NCBI GenBank assembly: GCA_021495925.1
Contig: JAKEKT010000028.1
Coordinates: 186,001 to 250,000 of the forward strand
Reading direction: 5' to 3'
DNA from: Diplodia intermedia
Taxonomy: Eukaryota > Ascomycota > Dothideomycetes > Botryosphaeriales > Botryosphaeriaceae
Length of the DNA: 64,000 bases
In this document: positions 45,404-56,999 of the stretch, one piece after another
How the letters are laid out: the number at the start of each line of letters is the position of its first letter
Numbering within the stretch: the first letter of the stretch is position 1
The notes under the pieces: model-generated
The model's database searches: none
Told to the model about the DNA's origin: nothing
What the model saw: only the letters and a program-made list of their open reading frames with translations
Made by a program: the position numbers and the translations under genes

Positions 45404-46680
45404 GGCGCAAGAGGAACACTGAGTCTTTTCAAAATTCAAAGATAGATTGCCTAATCTGGAGAGGGCCGCCTTCAATCAAAGCTCTCTTTCCATATTGATT
45501 GACTATTCTCTTCCTCCCCCGTCCTTCGTGCGAAGACGCTGCCAATCCACTCAAACTGAGCTTCCTCCAGCAACAGCACCACGTAGCGCCACCCCTCGTG
45601 CTGCATCAGTGAGAACTGGTAGAGATGACATGCGGCAATGGCTGCTGCTACTGCAGCCTCTCCCAAGCCTGGTGCCCATACTGTCGCTTCGGGAGGGAAA
45701 CAAGCCCCAAGCCGGTTCGACAGCAGAGATATCAGACCGGAAACACAGAGAAGAAAAGACATCGGCCAGGACTCTCGAACCAGGGATCTATCCCTCCACG
45801 CCTTCATAGGTATCACCGGGTCCCGCTGGAGCGTGGAAATTCTGCGCTGGAGTGACTCGTGCCGGGTGGGCCACATGGGGCCGGAAGGTCAGCCAGAGGC
45901 GTATATATATATATCGAAGGGATGTGCTTGCCAAACCCAATCACTCTCAAGTCAGAGTGGAAGCAACGACTTCCACCTCGAACACACCCAACCACTTGTC
46001 GTTTTGGATTCCATGAACACACTTTGCTTCCGCCTGCTGCAATGGGGAGACAGGGGTTGCATTCGTAATGACGCTGTGCATCAGTGAGCGCATTTGGCGC
46101 AGCGATTCATCATCATGATCATGTTTTTGCATTCCGCGAACAAGCGTTGCTGAAGCTCTTCAAAGGGGGCATGCTGACTGCCGTCGAAGGAGCCGAGCAA
46201 GTGACTTGGCTGCTTTCGTCGGGCCAGCCAAGGCACGGAGTCGTCAGGGTCTGGCCATTGTGGTTGGAGCGGTTCATTGGAACCCAAAGCTAAGAGGCTT
46301 CGGTGCAAGTAATATCTAACGCCTTGTAAGGATCGTCAAGTCGGTAGGTCATCAGATGCGTGGAACTCAAACACGTGTTCAAACACTCGTTGGCTGCACC
46401 GGGCCCGTCTCCAACCAGATGAGAGGAAGTGGAAGCATTGAGTGCTAGGAGTTCGCACTGCGCTGGGCTAAAATACACCACCGCCATGCCATGCCGGAAG
46501 CCAGTTGGAATAAGATAGGACAAGACCATGCCGTAGCATCGACCCAAAAGATAAAAGAAAGAACGCCACAAACTCCCTTCCATGCAGTCTCCTGTCCATC
46601 AAAAGAAGCTCAACAAAGCCCAGCGCACGCTTCCTCTCCTCCCCCAATGATCACGCAACATCAGCTAGTGAGAACCTCTC
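45404..46680. other. Intergenic region; possible small minus-strand ORFs only
   Basis: I see no recognised gene. Two adjacent minus-strand frames (about 46290-46487, starting MAVVYFSPAQCELL, and 46084-46308, with LALGSNEPLQPQW) look protein-like but are in different phases, and no clear intron joins them. A third frame at 45472-45876 (minus) is also unassigned. A (TA)n run lies at about 45902-45913. One of these could be a small or decayed gene. Confidence 0.35.
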
Positions 46681-47518
46681 TCAAACCTTGTCATCATGGA
46701 AGTAGAAATTGATATCCCTTGGCCTCTGCGTGTTGCGCCGCACGAAGTCGTCATCGCCGGGGGGCCGCTCGGCCAGCGTGTTGCCGGTGAGCATGCTCTG
46801 CAGGCTCATGCACACGCTCTGCACGTTGTGCACCGGGCTCCACCCCTGGCGATCCAGCAAATCCAGGCAGATGATGCCGTTGCTGTAGATGTGCGGGTGC
46901 AGCGGGATGCCGATGTTATGCGGCGCCGGCACCGTGACGAATGTGACTTCGGGGGCTTCTGTTGGAAGGGTGGTATCTTGCGTTAGCGAGAAAGCGCGGA
47001 GAGAGAAAGAGGGAGGGAGCGGAGGAGAGGCGTACCGATGGGGTAGCTGTTGGGGAACTTGAACTTCAACCGGTAGGTCTGCCCTGCGTAGATCGGGTTG
47101 TTCTCGTCCATGACGCGGATGTCCATGAACCACGTCTCGAAGTTGTCGGCCTCTACAAGTGTGATTCCCGGCGGAAGGCCTTCCCCGAGTTGGAGCTACG
47201 AACCGAGAGGTTAGCCTACAGTCCAACACGCGTGTTTCCACATGGTGCGAAGGTATGTGCCGGGTGTGCGGATGCGTGCGCCAGGGTGCGCTGGGGACAT
47301 GGCAGACAGGGAAGGTATTGCATGCGAGGCTTCCGGGATGTGTAGGAAGTATGCGCGGGTCGGTGCGCGGAGCTTTGATCGTGGACGCCGGATTGGATGC
47401 GTATGATGCGGGGAAGCGGACGTACTTTGGACAATTCCTACATTGTTTGGTTAGCTGCCACATTCCCCGGAACGAGGAAGATGGTACACGCCTTCGCCAA
47501 CCTCTTGGATGCGAGCAT
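46681..47518 (-). CDS. UBE2W-like ubiquitin-conjugating enzyme E2
   Basis: Predicted as complement(join(46681..46958,47036..47195,47426..47437,47492..47518)), 158 aa. E2 enzymes accept ubiquitin from E1 on a catalytic Cys and pass it on with an E3. The fold is covered from SKRLAKELSKLQ (helix 1) through the ITLVEADNFETWFMDI strands and FKFPNSYPIEAPEVTF to HPHIYSNGIICLDLL, where Cys ~97 is the catalytic residue. The HPH in place of the usual HPN and the C-terminal HDDKV resemble the UBE2W family, which ubiquitinates N-terminal alpha-amino groups. Start: ACCACCATG. Exon 2 is only 12 nt (codons ELSK). Intron 1 appears to have a GC donor (AAG|GCGTGT), a GCTAACC branch site and a TAG acceptor; this is the only way I found to keep the helix-1 frame. 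Confidence 0.85.
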
Positions 47519-48310
47519 GGTGGTTTCGCGGGAGGTTCGAAGCGGGGCGGAGGTGCCTGTGGGGCAAGGCTGGAGCTTTGGCGATGGAGCTTGCAGGGGG
47601 ATGCGGAAGCTGGCCGGCTTAAGAGTGGGATGCGAAAGAGACCCGGAACAATTGCGGCGGAGAAACGCGGACGAGGCTGACAGTTGAAGGAAACACAAGC
47701 CGTGCGAGGTCGAGGGAAAGCGTCGGCGGGCGGACTTGCGGCGGAACTCGAGCTGGTGACTCTCAGCCCTACGACCCCAGCTGCGTCACCGCCTGCCTTC
47801 CGCCCCACGTGCCGCCCTCTCAGTCGACAAACTGTGCTGACAATGATTCCAGTCGTGTCTAGGACTGGTCCCGTGATGCTTGGGGTTGAATAGTACAAGC
47901 ACGCGGGCTCCTCCAGACAATGCATTCCACGGTTCAGTGTTACCAGAGAAACTACCCAACAAAAGGGGACTTCAGCTGCGTTGCTTGCGCAGAAACCTCT
48001 AGATTCCCGTTCGTTGCATCACGTATTGTATCGTAGTTGCTCCCCTCAATACCCAAAGAAAAATGAACCCACCCCCGAAATGGAAAGCCCTGAGAATCAG
48101 AGACAAGAATCTGGCTTTTCCGCAAGCCCTAAACCGGAAAGCGCTTTTGTACAAAGAAAGATGGGTAGGGCTCATACACCTCCGACGCCTAGCAAAAAGA
48201 GAAATCAAGCCCAGTCGTTGATCGATAAACATCGTCCCCGGAAAATGTCGTCGTCGCTCGCTCCCAAATATTCGGATATCAAGAACCCCGCCAATTCACA
48301 CGCACCTGCC
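47519..48310. other. Intergenic region upstream of the E2 gene
   Basis: Between the E2 start and the PEX13 stop. Short frames only; I see no gene. It should hold the E2 promoter and the PEX13 3' end. Confidence 0.5.
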
Positions 48311-49792
48311 TTAGGATTGGAACATGTTCTTCTGAAAACTCTCCACGCCCATATCACCGGCCTTGCCCTCAATCGCCGGTGGAGCCTTTGCCGACACCAT
48401 CTCCGCCTCGGCCCTCGTCATGGGGCCGATCCTGCTGAAACCGGTGCTGCTCGTCATCGTCTGCGCCCTGCTGCCGGCCTGGCTGGCGCTCTGAATCTGC
48501 GCCTGCGGGCGGCGCTGGATGACCTCGAGGTAGGGGCTGGGCAGGTAGCCCGTACGACCGTCGCGGGAGCGGCAGCGCCACCACTCAGACGCGTTGCCCA
48601 TGGGATCGGTCTTGCCGAGGACGGCGACGAGGTCGCCCTTCTTGACCGCCAGATCGACGCCCTGCACGGCGTTGGTGTTGGCCTCGGGCGTGAAGTCGTA
48701 CAAGACGCGGCAGAACTCGAGCTTTGTCGGGTCCATCTGCTGTTGCTGGTCCGCAGGCATGGCCTCCAGACGGCGCCGCTCCTCCTCTTCTTGAGACCGA
48801 GCCATGGCGCGGATGAGTTTGCCCATCAGGTATGGAAGGCCGATGACTGTGAGCATGAACATGATGAAAGGCTTCTTCGACGGGCGAGGAGCAGCCGGAG
48901 AGCCATCGGGCATGCGGCCGTTGAAAGAATGGAAGTTCGCCGGCGTCAATTCCTTGGAAGATGCGGGGGGAGGGCGGCCTGTAAGTTTGGCGATGGCGGT
49001 TCTGATCCACCGCATCAGGGTGAAGATTCCGAGAACGGACCCAAGCGTTTGACGCAGGGTACCAAACTGCTCGGCGACAGAGACCATGGCTGAGAGTAGG
49101 CGTTAGCTGATGTCTTTGCATTCTGGAAAGCGGTGACTTACCGAAGAACGATGAGTGGGTTGCCATGTACGTGCTCTCCAGCATCTGGGCGAAACCGCCA
49201 AACGCGCCGACGATGCTTTCTATCATTTGAAAGGTGGCAGCAGTGCTGTTGCTGAACGATTGAGTCAAGCCCTGCGGGTTGTTCGGATCGCCGGGCATGC
49301 CTCCCATGCCTCCCATGCCGCCATACATGCCGCCACCCATTCCATATCCGCCATACCCGCCTCCGTACATCCCGCCGCCGCCGTACATGGACCGTCCGTA
49401 CATCGAGCTTCCGTAGCTGCCGTATCCTCCCATGCCTCCCATGCTTCCCATGCCTCCTATGCTTGAGTAGGGTGACGAGTAGGAGCTCCCGTAACCGCTC
49501 CCCATTCCGTAGGGCCTGTTCATGGTGGAGTAGTTGGAGGCGTTCTGGTTGACGGTGCTGCTGAGAGAACTGGGGCGTGAAGGGAGGGCGGGAGGCTCTG
49601 AAGTCGATGCAGATGCGGCGGTGCTGGTAGGGGCTGTAGCAGCAGTGGGCACGCCTGGAACAAAGTTAGTCCCGCGGTTCATGTCTGGTCGCAGGCTTGG
49701 GAACGGGCGGCGGCCGTTGGCTTAGGTTGGGACTCACCGGTCGAAGTGCCTCCAGCGCCAGCTCTCTCCCACGGCTTCGGCGGCGAAGCCAT
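48311..49792 (-). CDS. PEX13: Peroxisomal membrane import protein PEX13
   Basis: Predicted as complement(join(48311..49089,49142..49654,49738..49792)), 448 aa. PEX13 is a peroxisomal membrane protein of the docking complex that imports matrix proteins with PEX14 and PEX5. The N-terminus (MASPPKPWERAG) is the usual fungal start. A Tyr/Gly/Met-rich stretch (GGYGSYGSSMYGRS) at about residues 75-145 is typical, and YG repeats help PEX13 phase-separate in other species. ESIVGAFGGFAQMLESTY and a hydrophobic segment (PFIMFMLTVIGLPYLMG, ~265) follow. The SH3 domain lies at about 313-380 (RVLYDFTPE, then DLVAVLG, WWRCR and GYLPSPYLE). Both introns join in phase. The long open frame on the other strand is an antisense artefact. 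Confidence 0.95.
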
Positions 49793-50653
49793 CGTCTCCT
49801 CAGGGTCGGACTGGGACGTCTCTCATATGCTTGCTCGACGGTCGGGCGCGCGGCGTTGGTGGAAGGGTTGCGTCGCTCGCGGTGATGTCAAGAAAGGCCC
49901 GGCGACACGAGGTTGAATCTGGAAACGAAGAGCCGAGAATCTCACCGGCACCTTGCGAAATGCGGGGATGGGCCTTCGGTTGCACGGCGCGGCCCAGCAG
50001 CGTGAGAGGAGAAAACTGCGTTGCGACGGGACAAAGACTGCGCAATGTTCGTTACGAAGGCGGGCAGACGGCTCGCAGCCATGGCGAAAAAGCCTTCGAT
50101 GACAGAAGCCATCGGTAGTCTTGGGTGGCGGCCGCGTCTCGTGCGTACGGCGGATTGCCTCGGCTTGACGGCGCACAGCCCGCCTGTGATGGCCGGGTAA
50201 GGGCCCAGTCCGCCGCGAACCGGCCTGCACCGATCCCCACGCGGAGCACGGCCACCACTTATTTTGACATCGGCTTGTCGCTCTTTGCCGGCGCCCTAGC
50301 GCGAGTGTATCTTCACTTCATCTCGTCTTTGAAAGTAGACCGGCAGTCTCATGGCCGTTGTTTGAACTACTTTACACACTAGCAAGAAAAGTAAACCGCT
50401 GCAACCCGATGATGGGTACCCCGCCCATGCCAGTCATCGACGTCGTAAAAGCTTCTCAGGCTACGAGCCCGAGGCTGAGTAGAGCTGCTGCCCCGTTTGA
50501 GAAGGTATTAACTATACAGAAGGGTGTAGATCCGCCCGTGCCAGCAGAATGCGACCATGTCCAGCCTCCGTTATTTACGCTTGAACAAGCTTACCAGCAT
50601 ATCCTCAGAAGCGAAGGTATCTTTTTGATGCTAACATTCAACAGTCACATCTC
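49793..50653. other. Intergenic region between PEX13 and the TOS1-like gene
   Basis: It contains the PEX13 promoter and the TOS1-like 3' end. I see no gene, repeat or RNA here. Confidence 0.5.
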
Positions 50654-52234
50654 TTAAATCGACGCCATGGCGTAGATGGCCAGCTGGCCAAGGATGTTCG
50701 ACACCTCGGTGTCGTTGTCCCTGCCGGTCCACTCGTCGATCTGAGCCTGGGTGATGCTCTTGGGAGCCTCGGTGCCGTCCTCGAGCACCTTGAGAACAAG
50801 AGTGTCGTCATCCAAGACGGCAATGACGCTCATGTACTTGTCGAAGGGACGCTCAATGTAGTGAGAGTCACCACCGTTGAAGCCGGTGTTGCCGTGGAAG
50901 GTCGACTTCATGCGCTTGTTGCCAGGGTTGAGAACCTCGAAGAGATCGAGCTCACCACAGCCGGTCTCCTGGCAGTTGCAGCCGTACTGGTCGGTCAAGA
51001 TCTTGGCGTTGAGCGTCCAGATGGCGGGCATGTTGTCCGCAACGTACTTGTTCTCCATTTCGTTGACAGAGCAGTGAGTGCCAGCGTCAGGCATCTGGAA
51101 CTCGAAGAAGAAGGCCTTCTTGGTGCCACCGAAGCCATCTGCGAGCGTCAGTCAGGGTCCAAGTAACCTTTGTCGTTGGGGTACTCACGGAAAGCCTCAT
51201 CGCCCTCCTTGAAGTAGGCGCACTCAGTGCCAATGTCCTCGGAGCAAGGGGAGTCGGTCATGATGATCAGCTCGTCAGCGTTGTCAAGCTCGCCACCAAA
51301 GCAAGTGGACTCGGAGGCCTGTACGGCGCTGGTAGCACCGGCGTAGGCAAGCACATTCTGGTAAGGCGGGTGGGCGAGGAAAGTCAAGCCGTCGTTGACC
51401 TTCTCCTCGGAGTTGTAGTAAGAGATGCGAGTCCATTCGCCGCTGGTTTCGGAGCTGTCCAGGCTGTCCTTGTCATCGTTAGACGCGGTCGAAGTGGCAG
51501 AAGTGGCAGCTGCAGCGACGGTGGTAGAAGTCGAAGTAGCGGCGGCGGCGCCGACGCTGAGGCCGACGCTGATGGCGGCAGAGCCGTAGTCCGCAGCGGC
51601 ATCAGAACCATCGTCCGCAGCGGCATCGGCACCAGCGTCCGGGTCGGCGGCAGCAGTAGGGCCCGCGTAAGTATTGACCCACGAGACGACCTGACCGTCG
51701 ATGACGGCAGTGACCATGTCGCCAAGGCCGCGCTTCTCCTTCTGGCGCTCATGGAAGTGCTGGTGACCGTGGCCATGGCGACGCTCGTGGGGGCTGGGGC
51801 GCGCAGAGCGCTTGGCCTTCTCCTTCTCGGCCTTGCGCTCCTCACCGCGCTTCTTGAGCTTGCTCGCGGAGCTGTCGGCGCTGTAGGCGGCGAACTGACG
51901 CAGATTCAGAGGGCCGCGGAAAATGATACCGATCTGGAAAGATTAACGAGTGACGTGCGATGGGAATGCGCCTGAAGCGTACCTCCTCGTCATAGGGCGC
52001 AAGCGTGCCGGCGTAGGACTTCTCGGCCCAGGCGCAGGAGCCGGCAGTGTCGATGTTGGTGACGGTGTTGTACTGGCCAGAGCCGCCGACGCCAGTGTAC
52101 TTGATGGTGGTGACGGCGGGCTCGCAGTAGGCGTTGCCGGACTCGTCGAAGACATTGGTCTGGTCGGACGAGCAGCCATTGGTCATGCCCAAGACACCGC
52201 TGGTGAGGGCGCTGAAGGCAAGGAACCTCTTCAT
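50654..52234 (-). CDS. TOS1-like secreted cell-wall protein (DUF2403/DUF2401)
   Basis: Predicted as complement(join(50654..51138,51189..51933,51983..52234)), 493 aa. It begins with a signal peptide (MKRFLAFSALTSGVLG), so it is secreted. The N-terminal part (NGCSSDQTNVFDESGNAYCEP, then a Gly/Tyr/Thr region and CAWAEKSYAG) fits the TOS1 N-terminal domain. A basic His-rich stretch (HERRHGHGHQHFHERQ) with possible KR cleavage and an Ala/Ser/Thr linker follow. The C-terminal domain holds AFFFEFQMPDAGTHC, then YGCNCQETGCGELDLFEVL and MKSTFHG. These are hallmark TOS1 blocks, thought to be a glucan-active fold similar to glycoside hydrolases. Three exons with 49-50-nt introns join in phase. Confidence 0.88.
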
Positions 52235-55126
52235 AGTGACGTTGACGGTGGTGCACGAGCTGGAATGCGGATAAGTTTCCGAAAATGGAAGGAAGATGGC
52301 CGTTGATCGCCGCTGGCGGGAGAGAGTGTTGTGCGAAAGAGTGGCGGTGGAATGAGTGACTGGGTGAGGGTGCAAAGAAAGAGCGGCGTGCGACGAGCAG
52401 TTGGAAGGCAGGTGAGGCCGCGAACAGAGCGGGCGCAGGCCGAACGATATATTCCCTTGTCTCGGTGGATCGGTTGCTGTGTTTCGCGCAGCCCGAAGCA
52501 GCCTAGGCGCCGCTCGGCATTGCAATACCCTGCTCCCTCCCCTGCTCCCTTAAATTAGAGATCTGCTTGGCCCTCGAGAGCAGCCAGGAACCGCGCGTCG
52601 GCCAATCGCGAACCGCCGCCTCCACCACCCGGCCGACCCCATCGCAAGGTCGTCTCGTGCGCTGCCGGCCACTCGCAGCTCGCAACCACGCACTCCGCCG
52701 GCCTCTTTGCCGCCCGCTGCAGCACCGCGCGCTGCTGTGCGAGCTGAATCCCTCGCCAAGTGCCCAGATCCTTGCGCCGGATCTCGCAGCCCACAGGCCT
52801 TTCTTGGGGTCTTGGACTTGGGCTGGCCGTTTCGTTTTCGCATCGCCCGCCAAAAGTCAAGCCGCCGCACTGAAACGCCGCCATCGGATTGACTTTCTAG
52901 CCTCAATCTCTGCGATGCCGCGCCAGTCAGGGATACCAAGACGTCCGACCGCGGGCTGCGGTCGATATATTTGCTCTTGGCCGCCAACGCTGACGACTCC
53001 AACACGCGCACTTGTCCACCAACGCTGCCGGCAGCCGGCTGCGCCGCGCACGCTATGGAGTCGACCAATTTCACGCACCGTGGGCAATTTCCGGTGTGAC
53101 GACTGCGACTGAGAAAAAGGTGAAGGGCTCCACGCTGAAGCGCGCGCGCCGATCAGAATCACCCGGCCAGCGGTCGTAGCAGGACAACGCAGGCTATGCT
53201 TGGTCGGGAAGGTCATCCAGTCATTTCAGTAAGGCTGGTTGTTACACAGCGTTGATTCTGCCTGCCTCGCTCGTTCCACGCGCCGCATTTCGAACGGTGG
53301 TCCGTGTTTGCTCGCCGTCCGGCCCCGTCGTGGTGTCCGTGACCGACATTTGTCGCGGCGGCGGTGCCCCACGGAGACGTTGGGCCGGGTGTGCATGCGC
53401 CAAATGGCTGTTCCTGCGTGCGGCCGCTACGGTTGCCGGACCGCAGCTTTATGCTGTGCGGTGCAAACTCACTTTAACGCGACACAGCGATCGGTGACAG
53501 GCGGGGTTTCGTCTTTGCTGTCTAGTTGTGATCAGCCCTGTACTTGATGCAGCCGCGCGAAAGCGGCAGCGGTCCTGTAGCAGAGTTGCAACAGAAAGAT
53601 GTACAACAGGCATCGCTACCTCCCGATCGCTAGTGGCGTGCCTGAGGCATGGGCCGGGTCGCCTGCAAGTCGATCCAACGTCGTCGCTGTATCAGCCGCC
53701 AAATACGACCGCCACCGGGTCATCTTGGGACCACCGGGTGTAGACGAACGCCACTATCTATGCAGCCACGCGAGCTATAATTGAAAGTAGAAGGTATAAT
53801 ACCCGTTTTCCGAATCACCGGTGTTCTGTGCAGTGGTAAAACACAAATCTCCGAGTACAATCTTGCCTTCCATAGCAGATTTATCGTCAGACAAGGATAA
53901 GACAGGCTGTACCGCACGACTCCTGGGTGCCTATAAGTGTAGCTCATCGACTTTCAAGCGACACAATGCGCCTTCTCGAGTAACGACTTGCTTTCAATAT
54001 GGGTTGAGCTCCGTAAGTACAATGGGGAATGTCAAGGCAACGCACAGCGCATAGCGCGACAGGACACAAGTCAATCATGAGATTCATCAGGACGATGGTC
54101 ATCTAGGTAACTGCGCTTTACAGCGGCGCTTGGTGCATTATGCGACGGAACTTGGCACGTTGATGTTACGGTCTACACATTTTATATGCGCAAAGTAAGG
54201 ACGCAATTCCATAACAGAAACGACTACTTCGGCCTGGAAGTGCCACAATCTCGTGGTGCTGAGTCTGTCACCCACCAACACATGTGCTAGGCAGAGACAT
54301 ACAGCTCGTTGGCTGCAAGACTTCAGCCGAGGCTGATACAAACATGACTGCATCTGCCCAACCCGAAAAATTATGCTCTAGCCACCAATTGGTGCTGCCT
54401 GACACATCCCGACGAGGCGCACTGGCTGCAACTCCGTCGGGGGGCCAACTCCCAGCTGAGACCAAGGTTTACAACGTGCGCGACTGTTCGGAAGCCTCAA
54501 CTCGTGCGTTGGATGCTTTAGAAGGATCTGTGACGCAGAATGTTAGCACATGAAAGTGCGGAAAGTACAATCACAAAGCGTGTATGTTGGTGCTTGATCA
54601 GACAGTCCGTTGCGATCATCTGGAGCTATACGCAAGCGTATAGTCCATCTATCAAGAGGTGCCAATAAGAACAAATGTGTCCATTCATCATTGAAGCAGG
54701 TAAGGCGAGGGGAGGATGTAGAGCATGTGGAGAGCTTACCTCTGGTGTTGTTAGTAAAAATGATGCAGGTCCTGCAAACGTCGACTCGACGTACGAGGCC
54801 ACGAAGCTACCCGCCCAAGACGGCGGACTCTGCGAAGGTATGCGTAGACATGGTGCGCATTTTGCCTGCAGAGCCTCGTCCGTCGGGGAAGGTGCGATGT
54901 GAAGGAAAAAAAAGTTGCGATGTTGGAAAGAGACTGCGAGTTGCGGCGGAAAGGCTTGTATGAAGACCGAGGTGGGTGCACGGGCCGTGGTCGGAGGAAA
55001 AAACAAGCGAGCGCCGGCACACAACGCCCAAGATTTTGCCGACCTCTCGCAAACCCTCAACACCAGCGACGACAGCCTCATCCCGCCAACCTCAACTACA
55101 GACAGCCGTCTTCCAAATCCGTAAAA
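52235..55126. other. Divergent intergenic region of 2.9 kb
   Basis: Between the starts of the TOS1-like gene and RPS13. It has scattered GC-rich open frames on both strands but none with a recognisable domain or good splice structure. It must contain both promoters. I see no repeat or RNA gene; an unrecognised small gene cannot be excluded. Confidence 0.45.
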
Positions 55127-56329
55127 ATGGGTCGTCTTCACTCCAAGGGCAAGGTACGACATCGCACCGCATGCATCCGCCAGCGACCGTCTGCAGACAT
55201 CCTCGCGCCGCTGCAGAATCACCATCCGGGACAACATGTGCTAACACCGACCTTAGGGTATCGCCAGCTCGGCCATCCCCTACTCTCGCACTCCCCCTGC
55301 GTGGCTCAAGACCACCCCCGAGCAGGTTGTTGACCAGATCTGCAAGCTCGCCAAGTACGTCTCGCCGGAAGTTTTGAAGCAGGGAAGGGATTTCGATTGG
55401 GCTCCGTAACATGGGACCGCGCATTGTCTGGGTACTCGATGATCTGTATGGACGGAGTTGGAGCAAGCGGCCACTCGTGCCAGTTTTGGCCGACCTCAAA
55501 ATCCCTCCAAACTGGAGACGGCTGCATTGCCGGAGATCTTCATTCACGAACCGCATCATCGCGCAAGTGCGATTGGAGAGCAGGATTGAGGAGGACGCCA
55601 AGACTGGCGGAGTGGGTGTGGCAGCGGACGTCATTCAGATACTCGGGCAGTGCGCGTCCAGGTGATGCGGAGGGCTTTCGATTTCCCGGGCTGTTGGCAT
55701 TAGACTGGGGTCAGTCACTAACGTCAGTACAGGAAGGGTGCCACCCCCTCGCAGATCGGTGTTGTCCTCCGTGACAGCCACGGTGTTGCCCAGGTCAAGG
55801 TCGTCACCGGTATGTGTTCTTTCCTCGTTCTCCCATGGGTACATGTTTTCTAACGATTCCCAGGCAACAAGATCCTCCGCATCCTGAAGTCCAGCGGTCA
55901 GTTGATTCCCGTCTGAACGGCACATTTGCACTGGAGTATCTGTCCAAAGGAGGTGATGCTCTATGGACATACTTGAGTGCAATGGTCGCCATAAACAACA
56001 GACAAAATATGCCTCTGATTGGTCTCAATGGCTGACAGAGTGATACCTACAGGTCTCGCCCCTGAGATCCCTGAGGACCTCTACTTGTGAGTCTTGAACA
56101 CAAGATCCGTCTGCCTGGTTAGTGAGCTAATGCATCGTCTAGCCTCATCCGCAAGGCCGTCTCCGTCCGCAAGCACCTCGAGAGGAACCGCAAGGACCGC
56201 GACTCCAAGTTCCGCCTCATTCTGATCGAGTCCCGTATCCACCGTCTCTCTCGCTACTACAAGACCGTCGGTGTCCTGCCCCCGACCTGGAAGTACGAGA
56301 GCGCCACCGCCTCCACCCTCGTCGCTTAA
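55127..56329 (+). CDS. RPS13: 40S ribosomal protein uS15 (RPS13)
   Basis: Predicted as join(55127..55153,55257..55354,55733..55809,55864..55896,56053..56086,56143..56329), 151 aa, the exact length of eukaryotic uS15. It is a component of the small ribosomal subunit that binds 18S rRNA and helps subunit joining. The sequence runs MGRLHSKGKGIASSAIPYS, SRTPPAWLKT, GATPSQIGVVLRDSHGVAQV, IRKAVSVRKHLERNRKDRDS and RIHRLSRYYK, all strongly conserved. All five introns have GT..AG ends and keep phase; intron 2 (378 nt) is far longer than the others. The start ATG follows CGTAAAA. Confidence 0.97.
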
Positions 56330-56999
56330 GCGCTCAATGCTTGTGGCCTGGTCTGGCGTGGTTGTGTGGGGAGTTGTGTGGGTTGATGCATGAACGGCGA
56401 ATTACCCGGCGGCGTCGAAACAGGCTGCCCCACCTATGGAGGAAAAACGGCTGTCAAAAAGTGGCTTAGGATAAGCGGTTAACGTCAAGATTCGTCTGAA
56501 AAATGGCGATCAATAGGAACGACTTCCTTTGCCTTATGTACTGTGCCGTGAATCGTCGGAGTTGTCCTTGATATCTTACCATGAATGATTGATTGGACCA
56601 TGCCACAAGCTCAAGCTTGATCTGCTCTTCAACTTACCTTGCGAGCAAAATAATTTGATCCACCCCCGCATCGAAACCCACTTAACATTGCACCAGATCA
56701 GCTTCCCCGAAACTTAGTTCGAACCTCAATCCATATTCGAAATGTCAACGCCGCCCGCTATGCTAACCCACATACATCCCGGGGTATTTTGTTTTTGTCT
56801 TTTCCTCCCAGCCATTCAACCAACTTCCATCACAGCAAATCTTTTCTTTTTGTCTTGGCGATTTGCCCCCATCACACCCACCAAACGAACGCCCGTTGTT
56901 GTAGTCCATGAGCAAAAAAAATGCCGTTTCATCCCCCTTTCCCCCCCAAGCCCAACCTCGAGGCAAATCTTCAGAACCGATTTCGAGCCATCATTCCCT
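56330..56999. other. Convergent intergenic region
   Basis: Between the 3' ends of RPS13 and the Sdc1-like gene. No further gene or repeat seen. Confidence 0.5.

Noticed and set aside
46681..47925. Single 414-codon minus-strand frame as one gene
   Set aside because: Only the end matches the E2 fold. The upstream part reads through introns with splice signals, and the spliced model gives a complete E2.
47981..49093. Plus-strand open frame of about 370 codons
   Set aside because: It is antisense to the well-supported PEX13 exons and has no recognisable domain; GC-rich coding DNA gives long antisense frames.
52550..53112. Possible gene on either strand upstream of the TOS1-like gene
   Set aside because: Overlapping GC-rich frames on both strands with no domain, no splice pattern and biased composition.
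54626..55237. 203-codon minus-strand frame upstream of RPS13
   Set aside because: It runs into the RPS13 first exon on the opposite strand and resembles no protein; likely the RPS13 promoter and leader.
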